From assembly GCF_024380015.1 (NCBI RefSeq), contig NZ_CP101510.1:1-64000 (forward strand): a DNA stretch of 64,000 bases, written 5' to 3'. The position numbers and the translations under genes are program-made. This DNA is from Photobacterium atrarenae (GTDB lineage Bacteria; Pseudomonadota; Gammaproteobacteria; Enterobacterales; Vibrionaceae). Below are positions 54,952-64,000 of this stretch, piece by piece. A model generated the notes under the pieces. It was given only the letters and a program-made list of their open reading frames with translations, did not search any database and had not been told where the DNA came from. Every line of letters begins with the position of its first letter. Within the stretch, counting starts at the first letter, position 1.

Positions 54952-56364
54952 ATGCCGAGAAAGAGAATACCGATGACCAAAGTTAAAGAGGTGCTTCGCC
55001 TGAAATTTGATTGCGGATTGTCCAACCGCAATATCGCTTCCTGCCTGAAAATAGGCTGCTCCACCGTCTCCGAAATCCTGACTCGTTTTAAGCAGAGCCA
55101 TATTGGCTGGCCGCTTCCCGAGACTTGCTCAGATGCCGAGCTTACCCGGGCGCTTTACCACCCGAAAAGCGCAAGTCAGTCCAAAGTGATGCCTGACTTC
55201 GCCCAGTGCTTTGTTGAACTCAAACGCAAAGGCATGACCAAGCTGCTCTTATGGCAAGAATATTATGAGCAGTATCAAGAGAGAGCTTACGGTTACAGTC
55301 AGTTCTGCGAGCACTATACTCGCTGGCTTAAAAATCGAAAGCGCAGCATGATACAAATACATACCGCAGGCGATAAGCTCTTCATCGATTACTGCGGCCC
55401 AACGATCCCCGTAGTTAACCCAGATAGCGGGGAAGTCCGCCAGGCCCAAGTCTTTGTTACCACTCTAGGTGTATCTAACTACACCTATGTTGAAGCCTTC
55501 CCGGGTCAGGGAAAAGTATACTGGCTGGAAGCGCATGCCAATGCCTTCGAGCACTTCGGTGGCGTTCCCAGACTTCTGGTGCTTGATAACCTACGTTCCG
55601 CCGTCAGCAAAGCAGACCGCTATGCGCCAACGATCAATGACAGCTATCAAAAAATGGCTCATCACTATCAAACCGCCATCATGCCAGCCCGCCCATATAA
55701 ACCCAAAGATAAGGCGAAGGCGGAAAACGCGGTGTTACTGGTTGAACGCTGGAGTATGATGCGCCTGCGTCATCACACCTACCATACCTTCAAAGAACAG
55801 AACCTCAGCATCAGGGAACTCATGGATGAACTCAACCAACGAGAGATGAAGCAAGTTGGCGCTAGCAGGAAGGTCCTATTCGAATCCCTGAACAAGCCGG
55901 CATTAAAGCTACTTCCCATCCAGCGTTATCTCTATACCGAAACAAAACGCGCCAAGGTCGGCCAGCATGTAGAGTTGGAGGCCACATCGAGGCTGGTTCA
56001 GATTTACTTTCAGGGCAACCTGTTTCGCAGCAGGTCAGAAGCACGAAAGAAAGAGGGATGAGCACATATCCCGAACATATGCCCGAGAATCACCGTCATC
56101 AAAAATGGTCACCAGAGCGCTTACTGCGCAGGGGGTCGCATCGGCAGTGCCACAAGAGAAGTGGTGAACGCCCTACTGATGTCCAGGCCACATCCAGAGC
56201 AGGCATAGCGTAGTTGCCTTGGGCTGTTGAACTTAAGTCAGAAGCATGGGGAGTGCCGCCTGGAACAAGCATGTAAAGACGCTCTTCTGGTCAACAAGCC
56301 TTACTTCCAGTTCATCAAAAATCTGTTGGTTAATCATCGCGAAGGCCACTCAATCATGACATAA
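54952..56364 (+). pseudogene. istA: IS21 transposase istA, disrupted
   Basis: The first 369 codons are intact: HTH (KVKEVLRLKFDCGLSNRNIASCLKIGCSTVSEIL), then the DDE core with FIDYCGPTIPVV (first Asp), LLVLDNLRSAV (second Asp), and KDKAKAENAVLLVERW (Glu). The frame is then lost at about 56050. The expected C-terminus continues in the next frame (MSTYPEHMPENHRHQKWSPERLLR), shifts again near 56135 (IGSATREVVNALLMSRPHPEQA) and carries an in-frame TAG before LLNLSQKHGECRLEQACKDALLVNKPYF. So at least two frameshifts and one nonsense codon. AAGGA precedes the start. Confidence 0.85.
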
Positions 56365-56429
56365 CAACGACACCTGATCTTGTTCACAGCAATGTGCGTG
56401 GCCCCGACTGTTACCACTAGGAGATAACG

Positions 56430-57141
56430 ATGAACCAACTGAATGAACAACTTAAAGCCCTTCGCCTGAGTCATGCCGCCACCGCACTGGAGCAGCAACA
56501 AGAGCAACTCTCCACGTATGCTGAGTTGACGTTCGAGGAACGCTTAGGCCTGCTGCTCGAAAGTGAGTTACTCAACCGAAGCCAGACCAAAATACAACGC
56601 CTGAAACGTCAAGCAAAGTTAAGGCTGGATGCCCAGCTAAGCCGAATACTCTACAAGGAAGGCCGAGGGCTCAAACGCCAGCAGATCAGTGAACTACTGA
56701 CAGGTGGCTATCTTCATAAACACCAGAATATCTTGGTGACAGGCCCGACAGGTGCAGGCAAGACCTATATCGCTTGCGTCCTGGCAACTCAGGCTTGCGA
56801 GCAGCAACACATGGTTCGCTACTATCGGCTAAGCCGTCTACTGGATGACTTGAGTACAGGTCGTCTGGGTGGCACGTACCAAAAGCAGCTTTCTTGATGA
56901 CTGGGGAATGGAAAAGCTGTCTCAAGACCATGCGGGGCACTTACTGGAAGTGCTAGAGGATCGATACCAGGTAAGTAGCACTATCGTTGTCAGCCAGCTC
57001 CCCGTAAAGGAATTGTACAACATGATAGGCAATGCCACCGTCGCAGATGCGCTGTTAGATCGTCTGAACCACAACAGCCACCGAATCGAACTGGGAGGAG
57101 AATCCATGCGGAAACTGGTGCAATCCGATCACTTAGAGTAA
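56430..57141 (+). pseudogene. istB: IS21 helper ATPase istB, disrupted
   Basis: The first frame (56430-56897) gives the N-terminal part and AAA+ Walker A (ILVTGPTGAGKTYIACVLA). The second frame (56869-57141) continues FLDDWGMEKLSQDHAGHLLEVLEDRYQ and ends with the usual HRIELGGESMRKL. The frame changes near 56890, and about ten residues just before Walker B are missing, so the gene has a small deletion with a frameshift. A good family match otherwise. Confidence 0.85.
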
Positions 57142-57225
57142 AAATAAGGATAGAGAAAAAGAGAAGAAAAAGGTGATCGGATAAAAACGGAATCCTAGAT
57201 CATAATCGCCGGAATACGCATTACA

Positions 57226-57320
57226 TGCATAATTAGAGTTTCCAGCCTGAGAATGCAGTACCAGGTACTCCAAGACGTCAGATCATTCAGTGAGTCATGA
57301 GGCCGTTCGGGCATGACAGA
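57226..57320 (-). pseudogene. IS3-family orfB 3' fragment
   Basis: On the minus strand PERPHDSLNDLTSW matches the C-terminal transposase motif of IS3 elements. After a one-base loss the adjacent frame gives EYQVLHSQAGNSNYAC, whose stop is completed on the far side of the IS21 insertion. The rest of this transposase is missing beyond about 57320. Confidence 0.65.
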
Positions 57321-57768
57321 AGGAGATACCATCGTGTTTTCTGAAGTAACCCGGATGGCCCGTTCGGCGTTGCAGGTGCTGGAAATCCTCGAGCTGTGCA
57401 TGGAGAAACAGCTCCGGGTTTATATCGCCAAGCAGAACATGCAGCTCGACGGCTCGCTGCAATCGAAAATCATCGCCACCATGCTCGGTCTGGCCGGCGA
57501 AATCGAGCGCGAGTTTATCCGGATGCGAACCAAGGAGGCCTTAGCGGCCAGAAAAGCGGCCGGCTATCAGCTGGGGCGACCGAAAGGGGCTGCCAAAACC
57601 CTCAAGCTTGATGCCAGGCGCGAGCAGATCGAGAAGTACCTCCGAATGGGGTTGGGGATCCGAGAAACCGCGAGGCTGATCGATGCCGCGCTGAGCACCC
57701 TGAGTGACTATGTGAAGCGGCGGGGGTTAGCCTTTTTTCCCGAAAAAATCATGGGCGGAAAACGGTGA
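57316..57768 (+). pseudogene. Serine recombinase (invertase/resolvase) lacking its N-terminus
   Basis: About 150 codons matching the second half of a small serine recombinase: EGDTIVFSEVTRMARSALQVLEILE, then MLGLAGEIEREFIRMRTKEALAARKAAGYQLGRPKG and a C-terminal HTH (MGLGIRETARLIDAALSTLSDYVKRRG). The first 50 or so residues, including the catalytic Ser, are absent; the sequence abuts the IS3 fragment, so a deletion or insertion removed them. It could be part of a plasmid resolution or inversion system that has decayed. Confidence 0.75.
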
Positions 57769-58077
57769 AGGCAGCAGAGAGGTTCAATTGGCGGTGGAGC
57801 CACGCCCATTCTTCTGTACACTATTTTCTGGACATAATAGATTAATATTTGACGTGTATCTACCGCCGGGAATGCTTGTCTCCATTCATACTGCCACTGT
57901 GATGTTCATGAAATTGAAATATTTTTGTAATACTATCTATTGATAGTTTTGTTACTTGGTGGTTGCGCATAAATTTATTTGGTTTTCTTATTTTCTGGAC
58001 TAGATTGATTTTGTGCCTAACTATTTGTTTTTTAGTTGAATAGATAAGTAAGAATGTGAAACTCAACATTACCTTTC

Positions 58078-60024
58078 ATGGGGCGGTGGAGACATTGGAG
58101 CCTGAAGTTTAAATTAGCCTTGGCCTTTTTGTTTGTCGGTATCACACCTGCTTTAGTGAATACGACAATTGCCACCATGAAATCCACGCAAGACATTGAA
58201 TCTAAAGTATTTAACAGACTAGGGGCAATTAATGAAATCAAAAGAAACCAGGTGCAGTCATTTTTTGATGAACGCGAATCTGATATTTCTGTTTTAGCCA
58301 ACTTCATTCCTCATCTTGACCAGGAAAGCTATGATTCATTTTTCTCAGATTATATTAAACAATATGGGTATTACGATTTATTCTTAATCAACCGGCAGGG
58401 GGTGATTTTCTACTCGGTGGAAAAAGAGTCAGACTTTCAAACCAATATTCTGACCGGAAAGTATGCGAGTACAAATCTGGGCAGGCTTGTGAGCCAGGTC
58501 AAGCGATCCGGAAAGTACGGCATCGTCGATTATGAGCCTTATGCTCCCAGTCACGGCGAGCCCGCCGCGTTTATCGCCAAACCGGTTGGTGGCTCCGGGC
58601 TAATCGTCGCTTTGCAACTTTCTCAAGATGGGATCCAGCATATCATGGCAGTGCGGGATGGCATGGGAAGCACCGGAGAAAGTTACCTGGTCGGTGAGGA
58701 TAAACGGATGCGTTCTGATTCATACCTTGATCCTGTCGGCCATTCTGTGAAAGCCAGTTTTGCGGGAACCGTCAAGGAGAACGGGGTAGAGACCGAGGCA
58801 GTTAACCGCGCACTCGCCGGAGAGCGTAATGTCGCCATCATCAAGGATTATAATGGCAATGATGTCTTATCAGCTTTTAACCGCATACACATTGGCGACT
58901 TTCAGTGGGTCATTATTAGTGAAATGGATGCAGCAGAAGCATTTGCATCGGTGCACAATACGACGCGAATTTCTGTCTTCTTGGTCTGCGGTGCCGCCAT
59001 CATTGTCCTGTGCATCGGGTTTTACGCTGCGCGCAGAATTGCCAGGCCAATCGTTGATGCGGCGGCCATTGCCCAGAAAGTGGCAGAGGGTGATCTGACG
59101 CAAAATATTACAGTGAATGCGCACGATGAGGTCGGGTTGCTGCAAACTTCTCTAGACAAAATGCTGCGTAACCTTCGGTCGATGGTCAGCCAACTGACGG
59201 ATGTGGCTATTCAACAGGGAACGACAGCGGATGAGTTGGCCGCGGTCACCGAGCAAACGACCGCGGCGGTGACGGAGCAACAGGCACAAACAGCCCAGGC
59301 TGTGACAGCGACGGCTGAAATGAGCGCAACGATCCGGGAAATCGCCGGTACGACAGCAAATGCATCTCGTGTTTGTGAGGATGTCCTGACAAAGGCGAAA
59401 GAAGGGGCTGAGCATATCAACAACACCCATAGCTCTTTAGTCGCGTTAAGTGAAACGACGCAAGCGACATCCGACCAAATGATCAAACTTCGCCATGATT
59501 CTGAGCAGATTGTGAATGTTCTTGGTGTCATCAAGCAGATCGCTGAGCAAATCAACCTCCTGGCACTCAATGCTGCGATTGAGGCAGCCCGGGCCGGGGA
59601 GCATGGTCGTGGTTTCGCTGTGGTTGCTGATGAGGTACGCCATCTTGCGCAATCGACTCAGAAATCAACCTCGGAAATTGAAGCCATCATTGAAGCGATT
59701 GTCGGGAGTACGAATGGCGCGGTAGAGACGATGGCCGAAAACGTTGAGCAAACAAAGAAAGTGCAGTTCATTGCTCACCAGGCCAATCAGATCAACACCG
59801 CGCTGTCGCAGGAAGTCAGTGGTATTTTTGATATGGTCGTTCAGATAGCCACTGCGACCGAACAACAAACCACGACGATTGATGAAATCGCCCAGAACAT
59901 CGAGTTTATTGATACCGGAGCTTCCGAAACAGAAAAAGCGACCCGGAATATCGCGGACTCCAGTAGTGAGCTCTCTCGAATGGCCCATGCGTTAAATGCC
60001 GAAACCCAAAAGTTTAGCATTTGA
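58078..60024 (+). CDS. Methyl-accepting chemotaxis protein (Cache sensor)
   Basis: A 648-residue chemoreceptor. TM1 is near residues 10-30, a periplasmic Cache-type region at about 35-295 (VQSFFDERESDISVLANFIP, YYDLFLINRQGVIFYSVEKESDFQTN), TM2 near 297-320 (ISVFLVCGAAIIVLCIGFYAA), HAMP follows, and the signalling hairpin tip is [36 protein letters not shown]. No C-terminal CheR pentapeptide. The ATG at 58078 gives normal TM1 placement but has a weak ribosome-binding site. The ligand is not deducible. It stands alone with an AT-rich 300-bp leader. Confidence 0.9.
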   Translation: MGRWRHWSLKFKLALAFLFVGITPALVNTTIATMKSTQDIESKVFNRLGAINEIKRNQVQSFFDERESDISVLANFIPHLDQESYDSFFSDYIKQYGYYDLFLINRQGVIFYSVEKESDFQTNILTGKYASTNLGRLVSQVKRSGKYGIVDYEPYAPSHGEPAAFIAKPVGGSGLIVALQLSQDGIQHIMAVRDGMGSTGESYLVGEDKRMRSDSYLDPVGHSVKASFAGTVKENGVETEAVNRALAGERNVAIIKDYNGNDVLSAFNRIHIGDFQWVIISEMDAAEAFASVHNTTRISVFLVCGAAIIVLCIGFYAARRIARPIVDAAAIAQKVAEGDLTQNITVNAHDEVGLLQTSLDKMLRNLRSMVSQLTDVAIQQGTTADELAAVTEQTTAAVTEQQAQTAQAVTATAEMSATIREIAGTTANASRVCEDVLTKAKEGAEHINNTHSSLVALSETTQATSDQMIKLRHDSEQIVNVLGVIKQIAEQINLLALNAAIEAARAGEHGRGFAVVADEVRHLAQSTQKSTSEIEAIIEAIVGSTNGAVETMAENVEQTKKVQFIAHQANQINTALSQEVSGIFDMVVQIATATEQQTTTIDEIAQNIEFIDTGASETEKATRNIADSSSELSRMAHALNAETQKFSI

Positions 60025-60129
60025 TGTTTTGGGGGGCGGCACTTTGCTGTGCCGCTCGTTCGATGAGCCCGATTGTGGTTTGCCGGGGATCCGCATGATC
60101 GGTGTACCGTTCGAGGACGCTCCTGTCTC

Positions 60130-60339
60130 ATGTTTAGCCTGCCGTCTCTCCCTACAGGTTGTGAAAAAACGCCGCCACACCGCGCTCAATCGAGCGCGGA
60201 GTTGTCACTTATCGATCGTGTAGACCTGGAGCTGCCGGAATCGCCGAATAACACGGTATTAACGGTGTTGAGTGTGGTTGTGGTTGTATATATAATCCTC
60301 CGCCATTGCTTAATGGGGAGATATGGCTCAGGACGGTGA
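60130..60339 (+). CDS. Small single-pass membrane protein (69 residues)
   Basis: A short N-terminal polar part (PHRAQSSAELSLIDRVDLELPESP), then one hydrophobic helix (VLTVLSVVVVVYIIL) and a basic tail (RHCLMGRYGSGR). Its 3' end overlaps the next gene by 17 bp, and that gene in turn overlaps a third, so the three look like an operon. No strong ribosome-binding site. Function unknown. Confidence 0.45.
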   Translation: MFSLPSLPTGCEKTPPHRAQSSAELSLIDRVDLELPESPNNTVLTVLSVVVVVYIILRHCLMGRYGSGR

Positions 60340-60559
60340 CTTCAAGGGCGCGACACTTTTTCCGATATCAAGCTCTGAGTTGCACAATAGCGCCCCTATT
60401 GATACGGGGTGGTTAACATTGGAGCCGGGTAAATACTATGTCCTCATTGAAAATATCACTTATGGGACAGTGAAGCCTGCGGCGGATCCTGTCAATGTTA
60501 CCGGAAGCTCAAGCATTATGTTCTGGGTTATTCGGTCGAATGAAGAATATACATCATGA
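60323..60559 (+). CDS. Small beta-rich protein (78 residues), unknown
   Basis: A short protein with alternating hydrophobic pattern (WLTLEPGKYYVLIENITYG, SSSIMFWVIRSNEEY), probably a small beta-sandwich. No signal peptide. The start lies within the previous gene and directly after GGGGAG. The stop overlaps the next start as ATGA. Confidence 0.5.
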   Translation: MAQDGDFKGATLFPISSSELHNSAPIDTGWLTLEPGKYYVLIENITYGTVKPAADPVNVTGSSSIMFWVIRSNEEYTS

Positions 60560-60843
60560 TCAGTAAAACCGTGTGGCAGGATAAGAAGCTGGCAGTACAG
60601 TTTCACGAAGAATCCAATTCAATCGCAATTCGCTTTGATGTTGGTAAGTTGGTCTGTGATAAAAGCGAGCTCCAGCTGGTGAGATATCACTATCATGCTC
60701 AAGATAGCGAGTCTGTCATTCTTGTTGTGCTGAAGAGTAACAGTAGCGGTTACAGCCATGCACATTTCTATACTCAGCCAGAGGATCTCACCAGGCTAAG
60801 CCTGATCCTTGGGATTTCTGTGGAAGAGATTGACATGGGTTAG
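60556..60843 (+). CDS. Small protein (95 residues), unknown
   Basis: A soluble, mixed alpha/beta protein (LAVQFHEESNSIAIRFDVGKLV, ILVVLKSNSSGYSHAHFY, then LSLILGISVEEIDMG). It is translationally coupled to the preceding gene (ATGA). No recognised family. With its two neighbours it makes a compact unit followed by a terminator-like hairpin. Confidence 0.5.
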   Translation: MISKTVWQDKKLAVQFHEESNSIAIRFDVGKLVCDKSELQLVRYHYHAQDSESVILVVLKSNSSGYSHAHFYTQPEDLTRLSLILGISVEEIDMG

Positions 60844-60932
60844 CCACATCCTGTTGAAAGTCGTCCTTCGTGAATGCGCCCTGCATGGCATCGCTCGTTT
60901 TTGGGGTCGCTGTCGCTCATACCGCTTGCGTC

Positions 60933-60964
60933 CAGATGGGGAAGGTCATGGCCTTTCCCATCTG
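60933..60964 (+). terminator. Hairpin after the three-gene unit
   Basis: CAGATGGG-GAAGG ... CCTTT-CCCATCTG, an imperfect stem of about 12 bp, lies 90 bp after the last small gene. Confidence 0.5.
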
Positions 60965-61083
60965 GGAACAGTCGTCTTCATTTTTCCTATCTGGCGGCGT
61001 CCATACTGAGTTGAGCGACACTGCCTCACTGCAACCTTGTGGTCATTGAGCAGTTTTTCAGCTGTAATTACTTTCGATTCACC

Positions 61084-61413
61084 TCAAAGATAATAACCTG
61101 AGATGATTAGGCCACTGAGGATAGTCGAACCGGTGATACTCATGATGAGCGCGTTGTCCGTGATGTCTGCGTCGCCGTATTTCCGGGAAAGCACAAAACC
61201 GAGCGCAACGAAGAGGATGAGATCCAGCAATCCATGTGTCACCCAGTGGTGGCCGGTTATCACCACCAACACGTGATGGATGGTCTCACTAATTTCTTTG
61301 AGTACCACCAGGAGCGCGCTGAAAATGCTGGTGACAGCATAAGAGAGGCTAAACCCGATGATGGCCGCACCGGCATATGGGGGCTTGCTATCGTTGACCG
61401 GGGAATGAGGCAT
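61084..61413 (-). CDS. Small membrane protein, second of a pair
   Basis: A 109-residue protein with three hydrophobic segments and a His-rich loop (ETIHHVLVVITGHHWVTHGLLD). AAGGAG lies seven bases before the ATG, and the upstream partner ends 11 bp away. The clustered histidines could bind heme or metal, but no family is recognised. Confidence 0.65.
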   Translation of the reverse strand: MPHSPVNDSKPPYAGAAIIGFSLSYAVTSIFSALLVVLKEISETIHHVLVVITGHHWVTHGLLDLILFVALGFVLSRKYGDADITDNALIMSITGSTILSGLIISGYYL

Positions 61414-61424
61414 GATTCAGCTCC

Positions 61425-61889
61425 TTATACGGAATTAGCGAGTAAAGAAACTTTCAGTCCCATACTGATCACTGCCCCCGCTCCCTCCATTGCGAGGGAC
61501 AGGATGATCACCAGCGCGGCAGTCCAGAGTACGAGATGTCTTTTTGATCGATCATGGGCGATGTCACCGAAAGCTGCAATCGGCAGAAAGGTTGCGAGCA
61601 ACAAAAGCATCAGGAAGATGTGCTCCTTCGCCTCCATGAAAAAAGAATGAGCAAACGACCAGGGCCCGGCTTTAATGAGCGCTTTGTCCGCGCCGTAGAA
61701 AGTGACGTACCAATAGCCCCCGATGAGGTAACTCAGCCATATCAGGACAGCGACCAGGAGAGTTGCAATCCGGATGCGGCCATCGTTAGCGCGACTGGCA
61801 TGAAGCGTATCGACAAACACCCATACCGCGGCGAGCAGTGCGAGAACGCCGAACATCACATGCAGCATTAACATCAGCTCTTTGAACAT
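61425..61889 (-). CDS. Membrane protein, first of a pair
   Basis: A 154-residue protein with four hydrophobic helices (MLHVMFGVLALLAAVWVFVDT, IATLLVAVLIWLSYLIGGYW, FLMLLLLATFLPIA, LVLWTAALVIILSLAMEGAGAV). Conserved-looking His residues (MLHVM, FAHSFF, EAKEHIF) resemble small cytochrome-like or copper-linked membrane proteins. AAAGGAA precedes the ATG. It forms an operon with the gene at 61084. Confidence 0.65.
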   Translation of the reverse strand: MFKELMLMLHVMFGVLALLAAVWVFVDTLHASRANDGRIRIATLLVAVLIWLSYLIGGYWYVTFYGADKALIKAGPWSFAHSFFMEAKEHIFLMLLLLATFLPIAAFGDIAHDRSKRHLVLWTAALVIILSLAMEGAGAVISMGLKVSLLANSV

Positions 61890-62030
61890 ACGGTATTCCT
61901 TTGGCAGTAACCCGATGCGAGATGCGTTATTTTCAGCGCGCGAAAGTCGAGTTTGAGTTGTATCTATCTACAATTTAGTCGGGTATTTGAGAAGGGGGCA
62001 TACATTTGAGTCTTGAATTTGAATCTTTGT

Positions 62031-62057
62031 AAAAAAACAGCTCCGCGCGGGAGCTGT
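62031..62057 (-). terminator. Terminator of the second chemoreceptor gene
   Basis: ACAGCTCC / GGAGCTGT (8-bp stem, 5-base loop) followed on the minus strand by at least six T residues. A clear rho-independent terminator about 30 bp after the stop codon. Confidence 0.88.
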
Positions 62058-62090
62058 TGTCGGTATGGGGCGAGGACCGCTGATTGCTGA

Positions 62091-63998
62091 TTATTGCAGC
62101 TTGAATTCGGCTACCACGGATTCGAGCTGGCTGTTTGCCGCGGCGAGGTTGAGCGCTTCGCTGCTGGTGTCTTCACCGTTCTTTGCAATTGTCATCACAA
62201 TCTCGCGGATGGCAGACATGTTGCGGCTGATCTCCTGGGTGACAGAGCTCTGTTGCTCGGCTGCCGTCGCGATTTGCGCATTGAGATCGTTCACCTGGGT
62301 TACCGAATCACCGACCGAGGTTAAGTCACTGGCGATCCGCTGAGACTGCTGCTCTGTCGCTTCGCAGGTTGCCTTGGTTGCCTGCATCGCGTTGATCGCA
62401 GCATCTGAGCTTTGGCGTAATTGCTTCACGGTTTGCTCGATTTCGGCGGTACTGGCTTGAGTTCTGGCGGCCAGGGCACGCACCTCATCGGCAACCACGG
62501 CAAAGCCTCGGCCCTGTGAGCCGGCCCGGGCCGCTTCAATCGCTGCATTGAGGGCCAGCAGATTGGTCTGCTCGGCAATCTCACCGATGATCTCGAGAAC
62601 CTTGGTAATGTCCTGGCTGGCCTGGTTAATCTCGGCGATCTGCGCCGCGGTTTGATCGACATCGGTGATCATCTGGGCTGCCGTTGCAGCCGCTTCGGTC
62701 ACAATAACGCCAGACTTAGCCACTTGGGTATGTGTCGACTGGGTAAACTGGGAGGCTTGTGAAGCATTGCCGGCAACATCACTGGCAGTAGAGCTCATTT
62801 CCTCGATCGCCGTGACGACCTGCTCGGTTTCGCTCGAGTGTTGGGTCAGGATCTCGGCATTGGTTTCGGTTTGCTGCTTCAGCGCATCGACACTGCGCGA
62901 AATATTGGTCGAAGACTGAGCGACTTCTAGCATCAGTGATTGCAGGCTGGCGATAAAGGTATTGATCCCTTCTGATATTTTCCCTAAATCATCCTGGCTG
63001 GTGACGGGGAGGCGCCGGGTGAGATCGCCGTTGCCTTGAGATAAGTCCACAATCACGGATTTCAGGGCTGTGATGGGGCGGTACAGCACATTGAGCAGAG
63101 CCAGCACCAGTGCCGTTGCAATTGCAATCATGATCAGTGAGGAGATGATCGACTGGGTGAGCGCTTGATCGGCTTCGGCGTAGGCGACCGACTTATCAAT
63201 ACCGATGAACAGGTACCATTTCTGGCCGTTGACCAGGTGAATGGCCTTGGTAAAGGCGACTTTATCCACTCCCTTTAAGGTGTAATCCACGTTGACCGCG
63301 TCTTGAGACAGCATCATTTGCTGGACGACGGATAAACCGATCTCGTTGAGTCGGGTGCCGACTGTGAGCGCTGCAGAGTTCGATGCCAGCGCCTGGCCGT
63401 GCTCATCGACAATCGCCGCGACGGCGCCGGGAATATCGACGTTGGCGACAGTTTCAGCCAGGATGTCAAGTTCGATATCCCCCAGAACGGCGCCGCCGGG
63501 AATGCCCTTGATCAGGGAGACCACCAGTTTTCCGGTGGTGGAATCGGTATAGAAGTCGGTCAATTCGACCCCGCTGGCAGCCTGGGCTTGTGCGTACCAG
63601 GGTCGCTGGCGCGGATCATACTGTGCGGGATCGGCGATGCCATTGTGCCAGCCGCCGCCGCTCAGGGTGGAGTAGGCCCGCCCGTCATCAAATCCGTAGA
63701 GGATGGTGGCAAGATCACTGGCTTGCTTGACCAACCGCACGGTCTCGAGGAGGCGCTTCACATCATGGTCCGCCCGGTAATCGGCGGCCATCGCATCAAT
63801 CGCGCGGGATTTTTGCCCGAACCAGGCTTCAATTCGGCTCGCTTCATAGTTGACCGTGGTATCGGTACGTTGATGAATGCTGTTGATAGTGCTTTCTTTG
63901 ATCTCCTAGTATGACAGCCAGTTGGAGATGAGTAAACTGCCTGTCACCAGAGCGATGATAGAGAGGATGAGAGTTTTTTTAAAACCGAGTGTTTTCAC
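62091..63998 (-). pseudogene. Methyl-accepting chemotaxis protein (dCache), interrupted by an in-frame TAG
   Basis: The open frame from 63791 encodes a double-Cache-type periplasmic domain ([56 protein letters not shown]), TM2, HAMP and a standard signalling tip ([37 protein letters not shown]). Upstream in the same frame are the first 30 codons: a GTG at 63998, a basic start (KTLGFKKT) and TM1 (LILSIIALVTGSLLISNWLSY), then TAG at 63908-63906, then EIKESTINS. So a nonsense codon separates TM1 from the sensor. Unless suppressed, or a sequencing error, the receptor would lack its membrane anchor. DPRxRPW(Y) is typical of amino-acid- or carboxylate-binding dCache sensors. Confidence 0.85.
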
Positions 63999-64000
63999 TG

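Larger units (their letters stand above)
54743..57220 (+). mobile_element. IS21-family insertion sequence (decayed)
   Basis: 2.48-kb element with ends TGCGTATTCCGG (54743) and CCGGAATACGCA (57220). The inner repeat TTATCCGATC also appears near both ends (about 54780 and, inverted, 57173). The target duplication is TTACA (54738-54742 and 57221-57225). It encodes istA and istB, both disrupted, so it cannot move by itself. It interrupts the 3' end of an IS3 remnant. Confidence 0.88.

Overview
The window reads as part of a large plasmid or megaplasmid of a marine gamma-proteobacterium, most likely Vibrionaceae (Photobacterium/Vibrio-like). The reasons are: a complete iteron-type replication origin with a Rep_3/RepB-family initiator and parA-parB at 35.4-39.5 kb; several GGDEF/EAL proteins and two chemotaxis receptors; an UxuR/ExuR-type regulon with a perfect CRP site; and a MobI-like conjugation gene. 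All calls were made by reading the sequence. No database search was run, so family names rest on recognised motifs.

Layout. 0-3.7 kb: a frameshifted secreted GH3 glycosidase, a YgjV-like membrane protein and an Asp/Glu racemase-like protein. 3.7-13.7 kb: a complete hexuronate catabolic locus. Divergent operons carry a three-part TRAP importer, UxaC, UxuB, UxuA, KdgK and Eda, controlled by a GntR/FCD regulator with four candidate operators and a CRP site. Together they would take glucuronate through fructuronate, mannonate, KDG and KDPG to pyruvate plus glyceraldehyde-3-phosphate. 13.8-15.2 kb: a second, C-terminally short rep gene and a transposase scrap. 15.3-19.1 kb: a YfcC-type transporter and an M20 amidohydrolase with a divergent LysR regulator. 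19.3-26.5 kb: a four-carbon acid-sugar operon (GntP permease, denD, otnI, otnC, otnK, ltnD) with a divergent DeoR regulator, converting L-threonate/D-erythronate to dihydroxyacetone phosphate.

26.6-35 kb: a LysR regulator, an AT-rich stretch and a cluster of four cyclic-di-GMP proteins, one coupled to a periplasmic molybdopterin-fold protein. 35.3-39.5 kb: the replication and partition core (upstream iterons, rep, iteron array, AT-rich repeats, DnaA box, parA operator, parA, parB). 39.5-48.5 kb: an accessory region with a hipB-like antitoxin next to a deleted hipA, three copies of a ~90-bp repeat, a FISUMP/PKD lipoprotein, a choloylglycine-hydrolase-family enzyme, a membrane diguanylate cyclase, a broken IS110 and a frameshifted Na+/Ca2+ exchanger.

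48.6-57.8 kb: a lipoprotein of unknown function and small genes. An XRE regulator has three matching CTTAG-N5-CTAAG operators, one of them before an overlooked 28-codon membrane protein gene. A MobI-like gene has a repeat-rich upstream region that may be oriT. Then comes a nested insertion: a decayed IS21 inside an IS3 remnant, which lies next to another IS3 scrap. 58-64 kb: two chemotaxis receptors (the second with an in-frame amber codon), an operon of three small unknown genes and a pair of small membrane proteins.

Many genes are broken (GH3, hipA, IS110, the exchanger, istA, istB, a serine recombinase, one receptor). This suggests active decay, though some single-base frameshifts could be sequencing errors.
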